Origin: an uncultured Fodinibius sp.
GTDB lineage: Bacteria > Bacteroidota > Rhodothermia > Balneolales > Balneolaceae
Assembly (NCBI GenBank): GCA_913057775.1
Contig: CAJXOG010000004.1
Span: 186,001 to 250,000, forward strand
Reading direction: 5' to 3'
DNA: 64,000 bases
Shown: in pieces, positions 18,674-25,998 of the stretch
Numbering within the stretch: the first letter of the stretch is position 1
Layout: every line of letters starts with the position of its first letter
Position numbers and translations under genes: made by a program
The notes under the pieces: generated by a model
What the model was told of the DNA's origin: nothing
Databases searched by the model: none
The model's input: the letters and a program-made list of their open reading frames with translations, nothing else

Positions 18674-19249
18674 TTATTGTCTCTGATCAAAGATGATACC
18701 GAAGGGCTGGGACGTCACCTCTCGGTCCGGACCCTCAGGGATATGGGCATACACCACGACCATAGTTTGATTTGACCCCAGATCTGAGTTATTTAAAGCC
18801 TCCGTTTCGATTTCTGAAGGCGACCACCGGGAGCCAGGAACCCATCCAGAGCCGGGTATCCAAGAGTCACCGGGCACCCACTCCGAACCAGGGAACCATT
18901 CGGATCCGGGAAACATATTTTCAGTGGAGACTTCTGCAGAAAGTTCATCAATGCTTGTTTGATAGGCGCTGGTGGAAGCGCGATTGACGACTTCTCCATT
19001 TTGTATTTGGAATACCGATAGCACCACGCCTCCGCTCCAATCGGAGCCGGGAATAGCCGAAACGTTCACGTTTTCATAAAAGTAGCCCCACGTGAAATCG
19101 CTGGGCGTTTCATTGATCATCGTGGATAATTCTGCAGATGGTACGGTTTGCAGCTCAATGGGTTCCGTATCGGTTGCATCGTTTTCGTCACATCCGAAAA
19201 GTGTGAAAAGAAATACCAGCACAATAGTTACGGTCGAGAGTTTATGCAT
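18674..19249 (-). CDS. Lipoprotein with tandem PGSxW repeats
   Basis: A 191-residue lipoprotein (lipobox LFGC, C20). The striking part is residues 114-142, where a six-residue unit PG(S/D)xW(hydrophobic) occurs five times in tandem: PGSEW, PGSEW, PGDSW, PGSGW, PGSRW. A sixth, isolated copy (PGSDW) is at 67-71. Regular Trp and Pro-Gly spacing suggests a beta-turn or stacking structure that could bind carbohydrate, but that is a guess. Codon composition looks richer in GC than its neighbours, so it may have a separate origin. I do not recognise a family. Confidence 0.7.
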   Translation of the reverse strand: MHKLSTVTIVLVFLFTLFGCDENDATDTEPIELQTVPSAELSTMINETPSDFTWGYFYENVNVSAIPGSDWSGGVVLSVFQIQNGEVVNRASTSAYQTSIDELSAEVSTENMFPGSEWFPGSEWVPGDSWIPGSGWVPGSRWSPSEIETEALNNSDLGSNQTMVVVYAHIPEGPDREVTSQPFGIIFDQRQ

Positions 19250-19492
19250 AATAGTAAAGAGACTTTATTTGAATTAGCGTCTGCCTTAATGAGAATGTTA
19301 ATTTATCGAACCCCTAAGAAAAGAGAGCTTATTAACTTTAATTGATTTGAGTTAGCCGAAATCTGTTATTTAATCAGGTAACATTATAAGTGAGAGGGAG
19401 GAAATCAAATATTTAAATAACCATTAGCGGAATCAGACATAACAATGCTAATATTAATTTTAAAAAAAGTCATTAATAATTAGCCACCTAAC

Positions 19493-19579
19493 CTATGTTC
19501 ATGCATATAAATAAGATTCATAATATACTATGTGTATCAAGAATATAACTGGGAGAATCTTCAGGGATACAAAAGTGGA
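19493..19579 (+). repeat. Long interspersed repeat, copy A
   Basis: About 86 bp that matches 21816-21902 at roughly four positions in five, including GATTCATAATATA and ATGTGTATCA. It directly follows an ACCTAAC core, as expected for the inner part of a recombination element. Confidence 0.7.
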
Positions 19580-19740
19580 TTTTCAATATGAGCAATATTG
19601 AAAGTTAATATCCATTTGTACTTATTCTCATTTAAAGCAAAAGTGTTTCCATTGATCAAGGTGTTGGAAGGAGTGGTAAGCAATAAACCATTTCAAAAGC
19701 TTCAACTTAACCTCGAAAGGGAGCTACTGTAAAAGCTGAA

Positions 19741-19789
19741 TTGCGAGGTTCGCAAGATAAGGCCTGCCCGCTTAATAAGCGAGTTATCC
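19741..19789 (+). repeat. attC-like right arm (copy 3) with palindrome
   Basis: TTGCGAGGTTCGCAA (19741-19755), then CCTGCCCGCTTAATAAGCG and GTTATCC. The stop codon of the minus-strand lipoprotein gene follows 10 bp later. The order of blocks is the same as at 15325-15376. Confidence 0.55.
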
Positions 19790-19799
19790 AACATACGAA

Positions 19800-20159
19800 T
19801 TATTGATTGTTTTTATACCTGATAGCAACAGCTTCAAGCTCATTTACTGCCACGCCATAAGCCATATTTCCAATTGGCACTGCAACTGTCCCCTTATTTT
19901 TTTCGCCAATAATTATAATAGCATTTGCACCTATTTCTTTGGCCTTATTCTTTAAATCTATAATTGCATTGTCTCCAGTTTCAGTAGAAAGCAATCCCAA
20001 CTCTATATAATCCTTTTCCGGTAGGTTGGTTTGAAAAATTTGGACTTCTTTCGTGGGTTCAAAAGTTTGATCAGTATATCTTAAGAAATCTACACTCGAG
20101 CATGAGGTGAAAATTGTCAAGAAGATGAGTAGGGAGAGTAACCTAATGGCATTGGGCAT
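19800..20159 (-). CDS. Small lipoprotein with GANAIII motif
   Basis: A 119-residue lipoprotein (lipobox FTSC). The mature part follows the same plan as the product of 16022-16387: VQIFQTNLPEKDYIELGLLS, then a GDNAIIDLKNKAKEIGANAIII block, then a final strand. The two proteins share order and spacing of these motifs but little identity, suggesting old paralogues or related cassettes. Envelope location is expected. Family not identified with certainty. Confidence 0.65.
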   Translation of the reverse strand: MPNAIRLLSLLIFLTIFTSCSSVDFLRYTDQTFEPTKEVQIFQTNLPEKDYIELGLLSTETGDNAIIDLKNKAKEIGANAIIIIGEKNKGTVAVPIGNMAYGVAVNELEAVAIRYKNNQ

Positions 20160-20225
20160 AAGATACAGGAGTCAACTTATTGGAATTGATTATAATAGAA
20201 AAGAGTAACTATAAGATTAGAGGTT

Positions 20226-20270
20226 GGCAAGGTTAGGCAGGGCTTGTCTGCGTTAATGTCTGGGTTAGGT
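20226..20270 (+). repeat. attC-like right arm (copy 4)
   Basis: GGCTTGTCTGCGTTAATG followed by a GTTAGGT core (20264-20270) that matches GTTRRRY exactly. The stop codon of the minus-strand NERD gene begins 4 bp later. A left arm is not clear. Confidence 0.4.
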
Positions 20271-20273
20271 GTT

Positions 20274-21164
20274 TTAGTTAATACCATTTAAGTGTTGAAA
20301 TATATTTTCGACTTCAGAAGCACTAAATATGGGTTCAAAGTATTCTATGTAACCGTTTAAATCATTGAGGGATAATATTTTAACATACTTAAACTCTTCT
20401 TTTGGCATCTCATTGGTCATTGCAAGGATGTTTCGGACTGGGACTTTTTTATTTCCCCAATGATGGTCCGCAAGTCCCAAATTCGATTCGCTGTTCATTT
20501 TAACAAATAAAGCATACCCAGTTCTTTTTATCTGATCGACAGGTGACCTTAAATCAAGGTTTTGAATCGATTGAGAACTCCAGTTTTTTGTTTCAATCGC
20601 AAAAACTCCTGATCGACATATAAGCAAATGATCTATCTGAATGCTAAAAATTTTGTCATTTTCCTTTTTGTTATAGATTGGTGGATTAAATGTTAAAGAA
20701 AAATCATTAATTACATAAAATGAGTCTGGTAACTTCTTTAGTTCATTTACAACGGCGTTTTCCCCAATAGCCCCTGATATCAATGTGTATAGCTCCTCTA
20801 TCGTTTCCCTTATATAAGCAAGTTCTTGTGTTGATTTCTTACAGCGTTTTGAAAGTATCTTTTCGAAATTATTCTCCAATGACGCCTTTCTGTAAGAAAA
20901 CCACCTGAATTTTATGCCATAATATATTTTATACAATAGGTTTAATTCACTTTTTTTCTTTGCCAGCTTGATTGATTCTTCTAATGCTTGAATCTGATTG
21001 CTTAGTTTCTCCTTTTCATTCTTGGGAATATTTCTCTTTTCATGCTCGTAATTCTCAAGGAATGAATTGATATCGCTTACGGAGTTGAATCGCTGAATTC
21101 CTTTTTTTTCTAAAGAATCCTTTAGTTTTTTGAGGGTTTGTATCTTACCAACTACGACAGCCAT
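20274..21164 (-). CDS. NERD-domain (nuclease-related) protein
   Basis: A 296-residue protein. Residues about 8-125 are highly charged and helical (coiled-coil-like, rich in Lys and Glu). Residues about 130-270 are a NERD domain, a PD-(D/E)xK-related fold: G134-E135 in GAIGENAVV, Y150VIND, D178 in IQIDHLL, and E191-x-K193 in FAIETKNW. NERD proteins are often found in plasmids and defence or DNA-processing loci, and a nucleic-acid cleavage role is plausible. It occurs as a single gene with an attC-like arm at its 3' side. Confidence 0.85.
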   Translation of the reverse strand: MAVVVGKIQTLKKLKDSLEKKGIQRFNSVSDINSFLENYEHEKRNIPKNEKEKLSNQIQALEESIKLAKKKSELNLLYKIYYGIKFRWFSYRKASLENNFEKILSKRCKKSTQELAYIRETIEELYTLISGAIGENAVVNELKKLPDSFYVINDFSLTFNPPIYNKKENDKIFSIQIDHLLICRSGVFAIETKNWSSQSIQNLDLRSPVDQIKRTGYALFVKMNSESNLGLADHHWGNKKVPVRNILAMTNEMPKEEFKYVKILSLNDLNGYIEYFEPIFSASEVENIFQHLNGIN

Positions 21165-21232
21165 AACTAACGGTAAAAATATCTGAACCTATTTTGAATC
21201 ATCTTATTTAATTACTACCACCAACTTTAAAC

Positions 21233-21359
21233 ACCTAACGACCTTGCGTATAATGGGCGCACGAAATAATGTTGAGTTGATAAATAATGAACGGAGAGTT
21301 AAAAAGCCAAAAAGTGGCAAGTCCTAGCGAGGTGCGTCCCCATAATGCGCGGGTTAGCT
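21233..21359 (+). repeat. attC-like element, full length (copy 5)
   Basis: A 127-bp element from ACCTAAC (21233-21239) to GTTAGCT (21353-21359). Its ends are imperfect inverted repeats: CTAAC..GCGTATAATGG-GCGCAC pairs with GTGCGTCCCCATAATGCGC..GTTAG. The right core overlaps the stop codon of the minus-strand VOC gene. It is the best preserved member of the family and is homologous to 15876-16001. Confidence 0.6.
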
Positions 21360-21713
21360 GTACTGATCTGACCAGACTGCTAGTTCATTACCACTTGGTT
21401 CTGCAAAATGAAATCTATGCCCCCCAGGAAATGAAAAGATTGACTTTGTGATTTTACCACCAGCTTGTTGGATTTTAGTTTGTGTAGCTTCTAAATCATT
21501 ACTGTATAATACAACTAAAGCGGAGCCATTCTCTGTGCCAGCATGTTTTGAAGATTTAAAAAAGCCACCTTCTAACCCGGAATTAGAAAAAGAAGTATAT
21601 TCTGGTCCATAGTCTTCAAAAGACCATTCAAAGACCTCCTTAAAGAATTTCTTTGTAGCTAATAAATCACTAGAAGGAAACTCTACATAGGTTATTTTTT
21701 CGTGTTTACTCAT
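21354..21713 (-). CDS. VOC-family (glyoxalase/bleomycin-resistance fold) protein
   Basis: A 119-residue single-module VOC protein: ITYVEFPSSDLLATKKFFKEVFEW at the start (in two parts), a central ENGSALVVLYSNDLEAT strand, and the C-terminal GGHRFHFAEPSGNELAVWSD motif with a metal-type glutamate. Members include lyases, dioxygenases and drug-binding proteins; the substrate cannot be told. Its stop codon lies inside the GTTAGCT core of the attC-like element, as in compact gene cassettes. Confidence 0.85.
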   Translation of the reverse strand: MSKHEKITYVEFPSSDLLATKKFFKEVFEWSFEDYGPEYTSFSNSGLEGGFFKSSKHAGTENGSALVVLYSNDLEATQTKIQQAGGKITKSIFSFPGGHRFHFAEPSGNELAVWSDQYS

Positions 21714-22237
21714 ATGATGAAATTTTTAATGACTGAACAGCTTGATAATGCAAATGTACTATTATTATTAAAATAGTAACTAATAAAATTTTAAGACGAA
21801 ATCAGTACAGCTAATCTATGTTTATCCATATTACCTAAGATTCATAATATATTATGTGTATCACGAAAACAACTGGGAAAAGCTTCAGGGGTTCAAAAGT
21901 AGTTCCGTAGGTCAAGGTGTTGAAAGGAGGGGATAATGCTGGTAATATTTATCTTCATAGAAGCTAGTTCTAAATAGGTGTCGAAACTTATACACTAAGA
22001 GATTGAAGTGCCTAAACCACAAAATTTCAAACGCTCTAACTCCTCACAAGCATTGGCTTAACTTTACAATAATAGCTACTAATAAGTTAAATTGCGAGGC
22101 ACGTCCGCTTAGTTTATGGGTTATACGCAACTTTAACTTGGTATTTACATATAATTTTCTGTTAAAAGTCCCGTTTACTCACACCTTGTGAATTACAACT
22201 CTAGGGTTTATATTCATATATAATCAGGAAAAAACTT
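21714..22237. other. Intergenic region with repeat copy B
   Basis: There is no gene in these 524 bp. They contain the second 86-bp repeat, a GTCAAGGTGTTGAAAGGAG block near 21910, the CACTAAGAG...GTGCCTAAA block (21993-22016), and a degenerate right arm (TTGCGAGGCACGTCCGCTTA at 22092) ending in GGGTTATAC. The toxin-antitoxin pair on the plus strand follows. Confidence 0.6.
21816..21902 (+). repeat. Long interspersed repeat, copy B
   Basis: Homologous to 19493-19579, with one extra base near position 20 of the unit. Preceded by AGCTAAT, a degenerate version of the ACCTAAC core. Confidence 0.7.
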
Positions 22238-22714
22238 ATGGCTACTACACTTCTACATAACATAGGCCAGAAAAAACGCCCGCTTAACCGGTCCTTAACA
22301 ATAGAATATTGGAAAAATAGGGCAAATAGGTTTTTATTGGGCTTCTTGGAGAATATGCTAGATAAACTAGCCGAAAAAGTCATATTCCAACTTGATGATA
22401 CGGCTTCAACCTTGATGGAAGCATATGAAGAAGCAGATAATATTTCCGTCGAAGAAGCAGAAGATGCTTACCCAGATATTCAAGAAATTCGAAAAGTAAT
22501 TACTAAGCAAAAAAAGAAATTTGCTGAAGTAGATTATGCAGATAGTAAAGAAGTAGAGAAGAAGTTTCATAAATTAGTACGACTTGCTAATCGTTTAGAA
22601 GCAAGAGTTCAAAAAAAGATGTACCAAGAAGAACAACCAGAACCTGCCCCTGATTATATCAAGGACAAAATGAGAGAGAACAGCAGAAAGATGGTAGAAA
22701 ATGCCGCCATATGA
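22238..22714 (+). CDS. Probable antitoxin partner of the MazF-like toxin
   Basis: A 158-residue, highly charged, mostly helical protein that overlaps the toxin gene by 14 bp, the usual arrangement for an antitoxin placed first. I recognise no family. Residues about 40-140 are acidic then basic helices (DDTASTLMEAYEEAD ... KKFHKLVRLANRLEARVQKK). AGGAA at 22226-22230 supports the ATG at 22238. A second ATG at 22355 gives a 119-residue form without the basic N-terminal 39 residues, and the core similarity appears to begin there. DNA-binding autoregulation is expected for such pairs but not visible here. Confidence 0.6.
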   Translation: MATTLLHNIGQKKRPLNRSLTIEYWKNRANRFLLGFLENMLDKLAEKVIFQLDDTASTLMEAYEEADNISVEEAEDAYPDIQEIRKVITKQKKKFAEVDYADSKEVEKKFHKLVRLANRLEARVQKKMYQEEQPEPAPDYIKDKMRENSRKMVENAAI

Positions 22715-23060
22715 TAATCGGCAAATACTTGAAGTGGAATTTCCACTCGAGGGCGGTTCCAAAAAGCATCCTGCTGTAATTTTATCTGTCCCAAAAGTAT
22801 ATGAGACAGAAGAATATTATATTTGTGCAATGATTAGCAGTATTGATGCAAGAGATCAGTTTTCCTTCCCCTTAAATGATGAAGATGTAACTAATCCATT
22901 TGAGAAGAAATCACAAGTTAGAACTCATCTTATCGCACAAATCTTTGATGATGAAATCGTCAAAACAATGCCTATTAATTACATGACTAAGGAAACATTT
23001 AATAGGTTGGTTGACTATATCAACGAAAATGTTTTTGGTATACCCTTCTCTTATAGCTGA
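22701..23060 (+). CDS. PemK/MazF-like toxin
   Basis: A 119-residue protein with the PemK/MazF fold pattern: an N-terminal beta strand and EGGSKKHPAVILSVPKV, then the YYICAMISS strand, a loop with FSFPLNDEDV, and the RTHLIAQIFDDEIVKT strand and final helix. Members are ribosome-independent or associated mRNA endonucleases that inhibit growth. It follows the antitoxin candidate with overlapping frames. This pair is on the plus strand, unlike the other cargo upstream of it. Confidence 0.75.
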   Translation: MPPYDNRQILEVEFPLEGGSKKHPAVILSVPKVYETEEYYICAMISSIDARDQFSFPLNDEDVTNPFEKKSQVRTHLIAQIFDDEIVKTMPINYMTKETFNRLVDYINENVFGIPFSYS

Positions 23061-23192
23061 TGAGAGTTTTGTATAATGACTTTGCGCATAAATAGTAGTT
23101 ACTTTCAAGTAACGCGCTGCTATTTTAGAGTGCGATATTTCCTCTGAAGGTCTGTCTTAAATTTGGAAGTAGTCACTTCTGAAAGCATAGAA

Positions 23193-23207
23193 TTGCGAGG
23201 CTCGCAA
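23193..23207 (+). repeat. Island palindrome TTGCGAGGCTCGCAA
   Basis: An exact copy of the unit at 18345-18359, again preceded by A-rich GCATAGAA. It is followed by a C8 run rather than the usual arm. Confidence 0.75.
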
Positions 23208-23874
23208 TCCCCCCCCTCTGAATAAGAGAAATATTGATAGTAGCTTACCATTTCTAATTTATGGTACTACAGTAATTTAAGTTCAATACGAACAGTGTAC
23301 GATTAGAATAAAAGAACACTTCTTTATCTGTTAGGTATCAATAGGTGTGAGAAGGAAAGGTTTTGCTGTACAGAGAGTCAAACTTTTTAGAGTTCTATGC
23401 TTTTCATAAAAAGCGTACTTCTATAGTAATTACATAAGAGTACGCATTTCTTGTAATGACTGTTAAGGATAATAAACACTTATTTGTAGTAACTAACTTC
23501 CTCACAACCAATGACTCAAACAAGATAGAATGTAAACTTCCAATGAACTTGGTTTCGAATAATATACATTTGAATATTTGGTTGGCTGTAACTCGAAAAG
23601 GTACATTTCATCTTCTTGGATCAAGGGATTTGAGGGAGGTTTGCGAGCGGGTAAATTCAACATAGCTAGAATGTCGTGATATCTCATCATGAATAGTTTG
23701 CTATAACTCCTGAACTTTGATCAAGTCGGGCTTCGATAGGCAAGCAATCGAGCGCCCTCCATCCTCACAACCACTGATTGAATAAACAGAACAGTTTGAT
23801 TCAATTGACTGTGAATATGTACTTTTTGAATTGTTTTACTAATGAATCTTGTAAACAGTGATTTATATAGTAAA

Positions 23875-23901
23875 GTGAACTTTGGTATCCACAAAGTTCA
23901 C
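23875..23901 (+). other. Strong 10-bp hairpin
   Basis: GTGAACTTTG and CAAAGTTCAC are perfectly complementary around a 7-nt loop (GTATCCA). There is no T-run, so it is not a simple terminator. It opens the hairpin series of this ORF-free region. Confidence 0.7.
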
Positions 23902-24713
23902 CCTCCCTTATTACCCGTCTTCTTTTTGGAAGGGGGTTTATATAGTTCTTTACTGAGTGTTTTCACTTGGCAGTGCATAAGACCCAAGGCTCCCACTTAG
24001 AGTGGGTATTTGATAGGTATTTGATTTTCACTTATCAAACTTTGCTACTAAATATTAGTAACGCACCTCGTGAAACCTATAGGATAATATATCCTATTCA
24101 CCAAGCATTATTAACATCTTAGGCTTTTTAAGGATTCTAACCTGCCCAAGAGCGGTTTCCGCTCAGCATTTTTGCACCGATACCGGAGAAAACAATGGAT
24201 TATATGTGTGCTGTTATTTCAGCATCAAAACCCACTCAACCCGATGTCAATTCAACAGGGACCGTATTTGCACAGGTAAGGCGTGTTTGTTGATGTTAAT
24301 AGGTGGCTAACTTGAACTTGGAAGCGGTTAACTCCTTAGGAGAGTCAAACCAATATGAATAGTATATTTTTAATATATGATAAGGTACTCTGCTCCTTCG
24401 TTCAGTTCAAAGATAAGCAGATGTTGAGTTAGACCCATCAAATCCTTCCGGGGGTTTAGAAGATGTTATTTATCCGTTGGGCTTCTATTAAGTTTCTAAC
24501 GGATAGATAAATTGTGAGGCTAAAATAGCTCACGCATTAAAAACGGAACTATCACCGTGCTGAGCGCGAACCCGAACCCCAACGTACCCCTTACACCCAT
24601 TGGTAGGGTAGTGGTAACAAGTATTTATCTATTGGAAGTAAGCTTTATAGTAGTTTCATTAATAGAATGCTAACGGATAACTATTGATAAGACTTGTTGA
24701 GTTTTTAGAAGAA

Positions 24714-24728
24714 TTGCGAGGCTCGCAA
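24714..24728 (+). repeat. Island palindrome TTGCGAGGCTCGCAA
   Basis: The sixth copy, the rightmost in the island. It is followed by GAACGCTTGGATTAATCAGC, which keeps only a trace of the GCTTAATGCG arm. Confidence 0.75.
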
Positions 24729-25155
24729 GAAAAACCTGTTCGAACGCTTGGATTAATCAGCTAATAATCTCCCTCAACACCATTGACTTAGACAATAGAT
24801 ATAATAGGATACTTCAACAGGCAGGCCTCAGATAGCTCAGAATGGCAGTTTTGTCTTTCTTAATTGAACAATTTGTTAGCATTAGTTCTTGAAGTAATAC
24901 AAAGATTGGTTAAGAGCTATTGAAGGGCATTTTTAGTGATGGGTTCGAGTCCCCACTTCTCTATATACTTTTAGGTCATAATTAATTTATGAATTACACC
25001 TCCGCTTATTTTCAACATTTTAACAATACTCTCATAATCATTGATTTAGGTTTTCAATAGGTAACTTGGAAGGTACTTGAAATTGGAGTTTTTAATCAAT
25101 TTAATAATTTTTTTGAGTGAAATAATTCATCAATTATAAGTTAAAAATTAAAGAG

Positions 25156-25926
25156 ATGAGAAAATTAGTATTCGGGATAGTCATATTATTGGTATTTACT
25201 GTAATTTCATGCAGTGATGGTAATGAGGATAGCACTCCGGCCAGCGATGATACTGAGTTGTATGACGTTTCAGTTACTCAATCACCATCAGAAGGAGGAA
25301 CAGTTGCTCCTTCTGATACTACTATTGAAGAGGGAGACCAATTAACTTTGGAGGCAGAACCTGAGGGGGAATTTAATTTTACGCATTGGGATGGTGATAT
25401 AGATAGTACCTCCGATAATCCGTTATCAATTACCGTTGATAAAGATTATTCAATTACTGCAAACTTTACAATTAAAAAATATACACTTGATGTAAACACT
25501 GAGGGAGAAGGTTCAGTAAAGGAAAAAGTTGTTCAACAAAAATCTACAGATTATGAATCTGGAACAGTGGTAGAACTTACAGCTGAGCCGGCAGAAACAC
25601 ATAATTTTGTCGAATGGAAAGAAGATATTACTGGAAATGATAATCCTGTTCAACTAACTGTAGATTCTCCTAAAGAGGTCACTGCTAAATTTAAATGGGG
25701 CTCACCTGTTGAAAAAGAAGATTGTCTTAGCCTAAACCCAGATAACATAGAGGTACAGGCTTCTGATGGCGGAAAGTACAAAATTGTCGATGGCAACAAT
25801 CTTATTCGAACTTTCGATAATTTAGAAAACGCCAAAAAGGCCCGAGATATAATCCAATTTTATGGGTTTACAGAACAATGTTTTGTTGGCCGGCCAGATC
25901 CTCCTTTTAGTTATTGGCTTCGCTAA
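25156..25926 (+). CDS. Lipoprotein with two InlB-type B-repeats
   Basis: A 256-residue lipoprotein (lipobox ISC, about C17). Residues about 36-108 and 109-182 are two divergent InlB B-repeat/Flg_new-like domains with the diagnostic GG-T...GD-L-L-A-P...F-F--W-GD pattern (FTHWDGD; FVEWKED). The last 70 residues form a compact domain with cysteines (EDCLSLNP ... TEQCFVGRPDPP) that I believe recurs in other secreted proteins, often at C-termini, but cannot name. It is probably surface-exposed and possibly adhesive or ligand-binding. It is the last island gene before attR, on the plus strand, with its own terminator. Confidence 0.8.
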   Translation: MRKLVFGIVILLVFTVISCSDGNEDSTPASDDTELYDVSVTQSPSEGGTVAPSDTTIEEGDQLTLEAEPEGEFNFTHWDGDIDSTSDNPLSITVDKDYSITANFTIKKYTLDVNTEGEGSVKEKVVQQKSTDYESGTVVELTAEPAETHNFVEWKEDITGNDNPVQLTVDSPKEVTAKFKWGSPVEKEDCLSLNPDNIEVQASDGGKYKIVDGNNLIRTFDNLENAKKARDIIQFYGFTEQCFVGRPDPPFSYWLR

Positions 25927-25957
25927 AATATTTGGCTTATTTGAGTACTCTTTTTTG

Positions 25958-25998
25958 AAGTCCCAATCTATTACTGATTTAGGTTGGGACTTTATTTT
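25958..25998 (+). terminator. Terminator of the InlB-repeat lipoprotein gene
   Basis: AAGTCCCAA and TTGGGACTT pair around an about 15-nt loop, followed by a T-rich run, 32 bp after the stop. Confidence 0.75.

Larger units (their letters stand above)
19250..19799. other. Intergenic region with long repeat copy
   Basis: There is no gene in these 550 bp. They contain an ACCTAAC core (19486-19492), an 86-bp block repeated near 21816, the GATCAAGGTGTTG motif at about 19654, and the palindrome plus right arm 19741-19789 that abuts the next minus-strand gene. Confidence 0.6.
23061..25155. other. 2.1-kb region without convincing genes, rich in hairpins
   Basis: No ORF longer than 69 codons with coding character is present. 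The stretch has two more island palindromes (23193 and 24714), an extended imperfect hairpin at about 23082-23132 with the GTTACTT/AAGTAAC core, and a run of hairpins between 23.73 and 24.53 kb. Perfect stems include GTGAACTTTG/CAAAGTTCAC (23875-23901), CCCACT/AGTGGG (about 23992-24006), ATAGGATA/TATCCTAT (about 24079-24097), GAGCGG/CCGCTC (about 24150-24164) and TATCCGTT/AACGGATA (about 24471-24506). This is either decayed cassette DNA or a large structured RNA. Confidence 0.6.

Noticed and set aside
23456-23690. Overlapping small ORFs on both strands (69 and 62 codons)
   Set aside because: No signal peptide, domain, ribosome-binding site or protein-like composition; they lie in the repeat- and hairpin-rich stretch.
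15323-24728. CRISPR array
   Set aside because: Repeats are hundreds of bases apart, vary in length and flank genes; there are no regular spacers and no cas genes.
23061-25155. Group II intron or retron RNA
   Set aside because: No reverse transcriptase gene nearby, no recognisable domain V, and no msr/msd layout.
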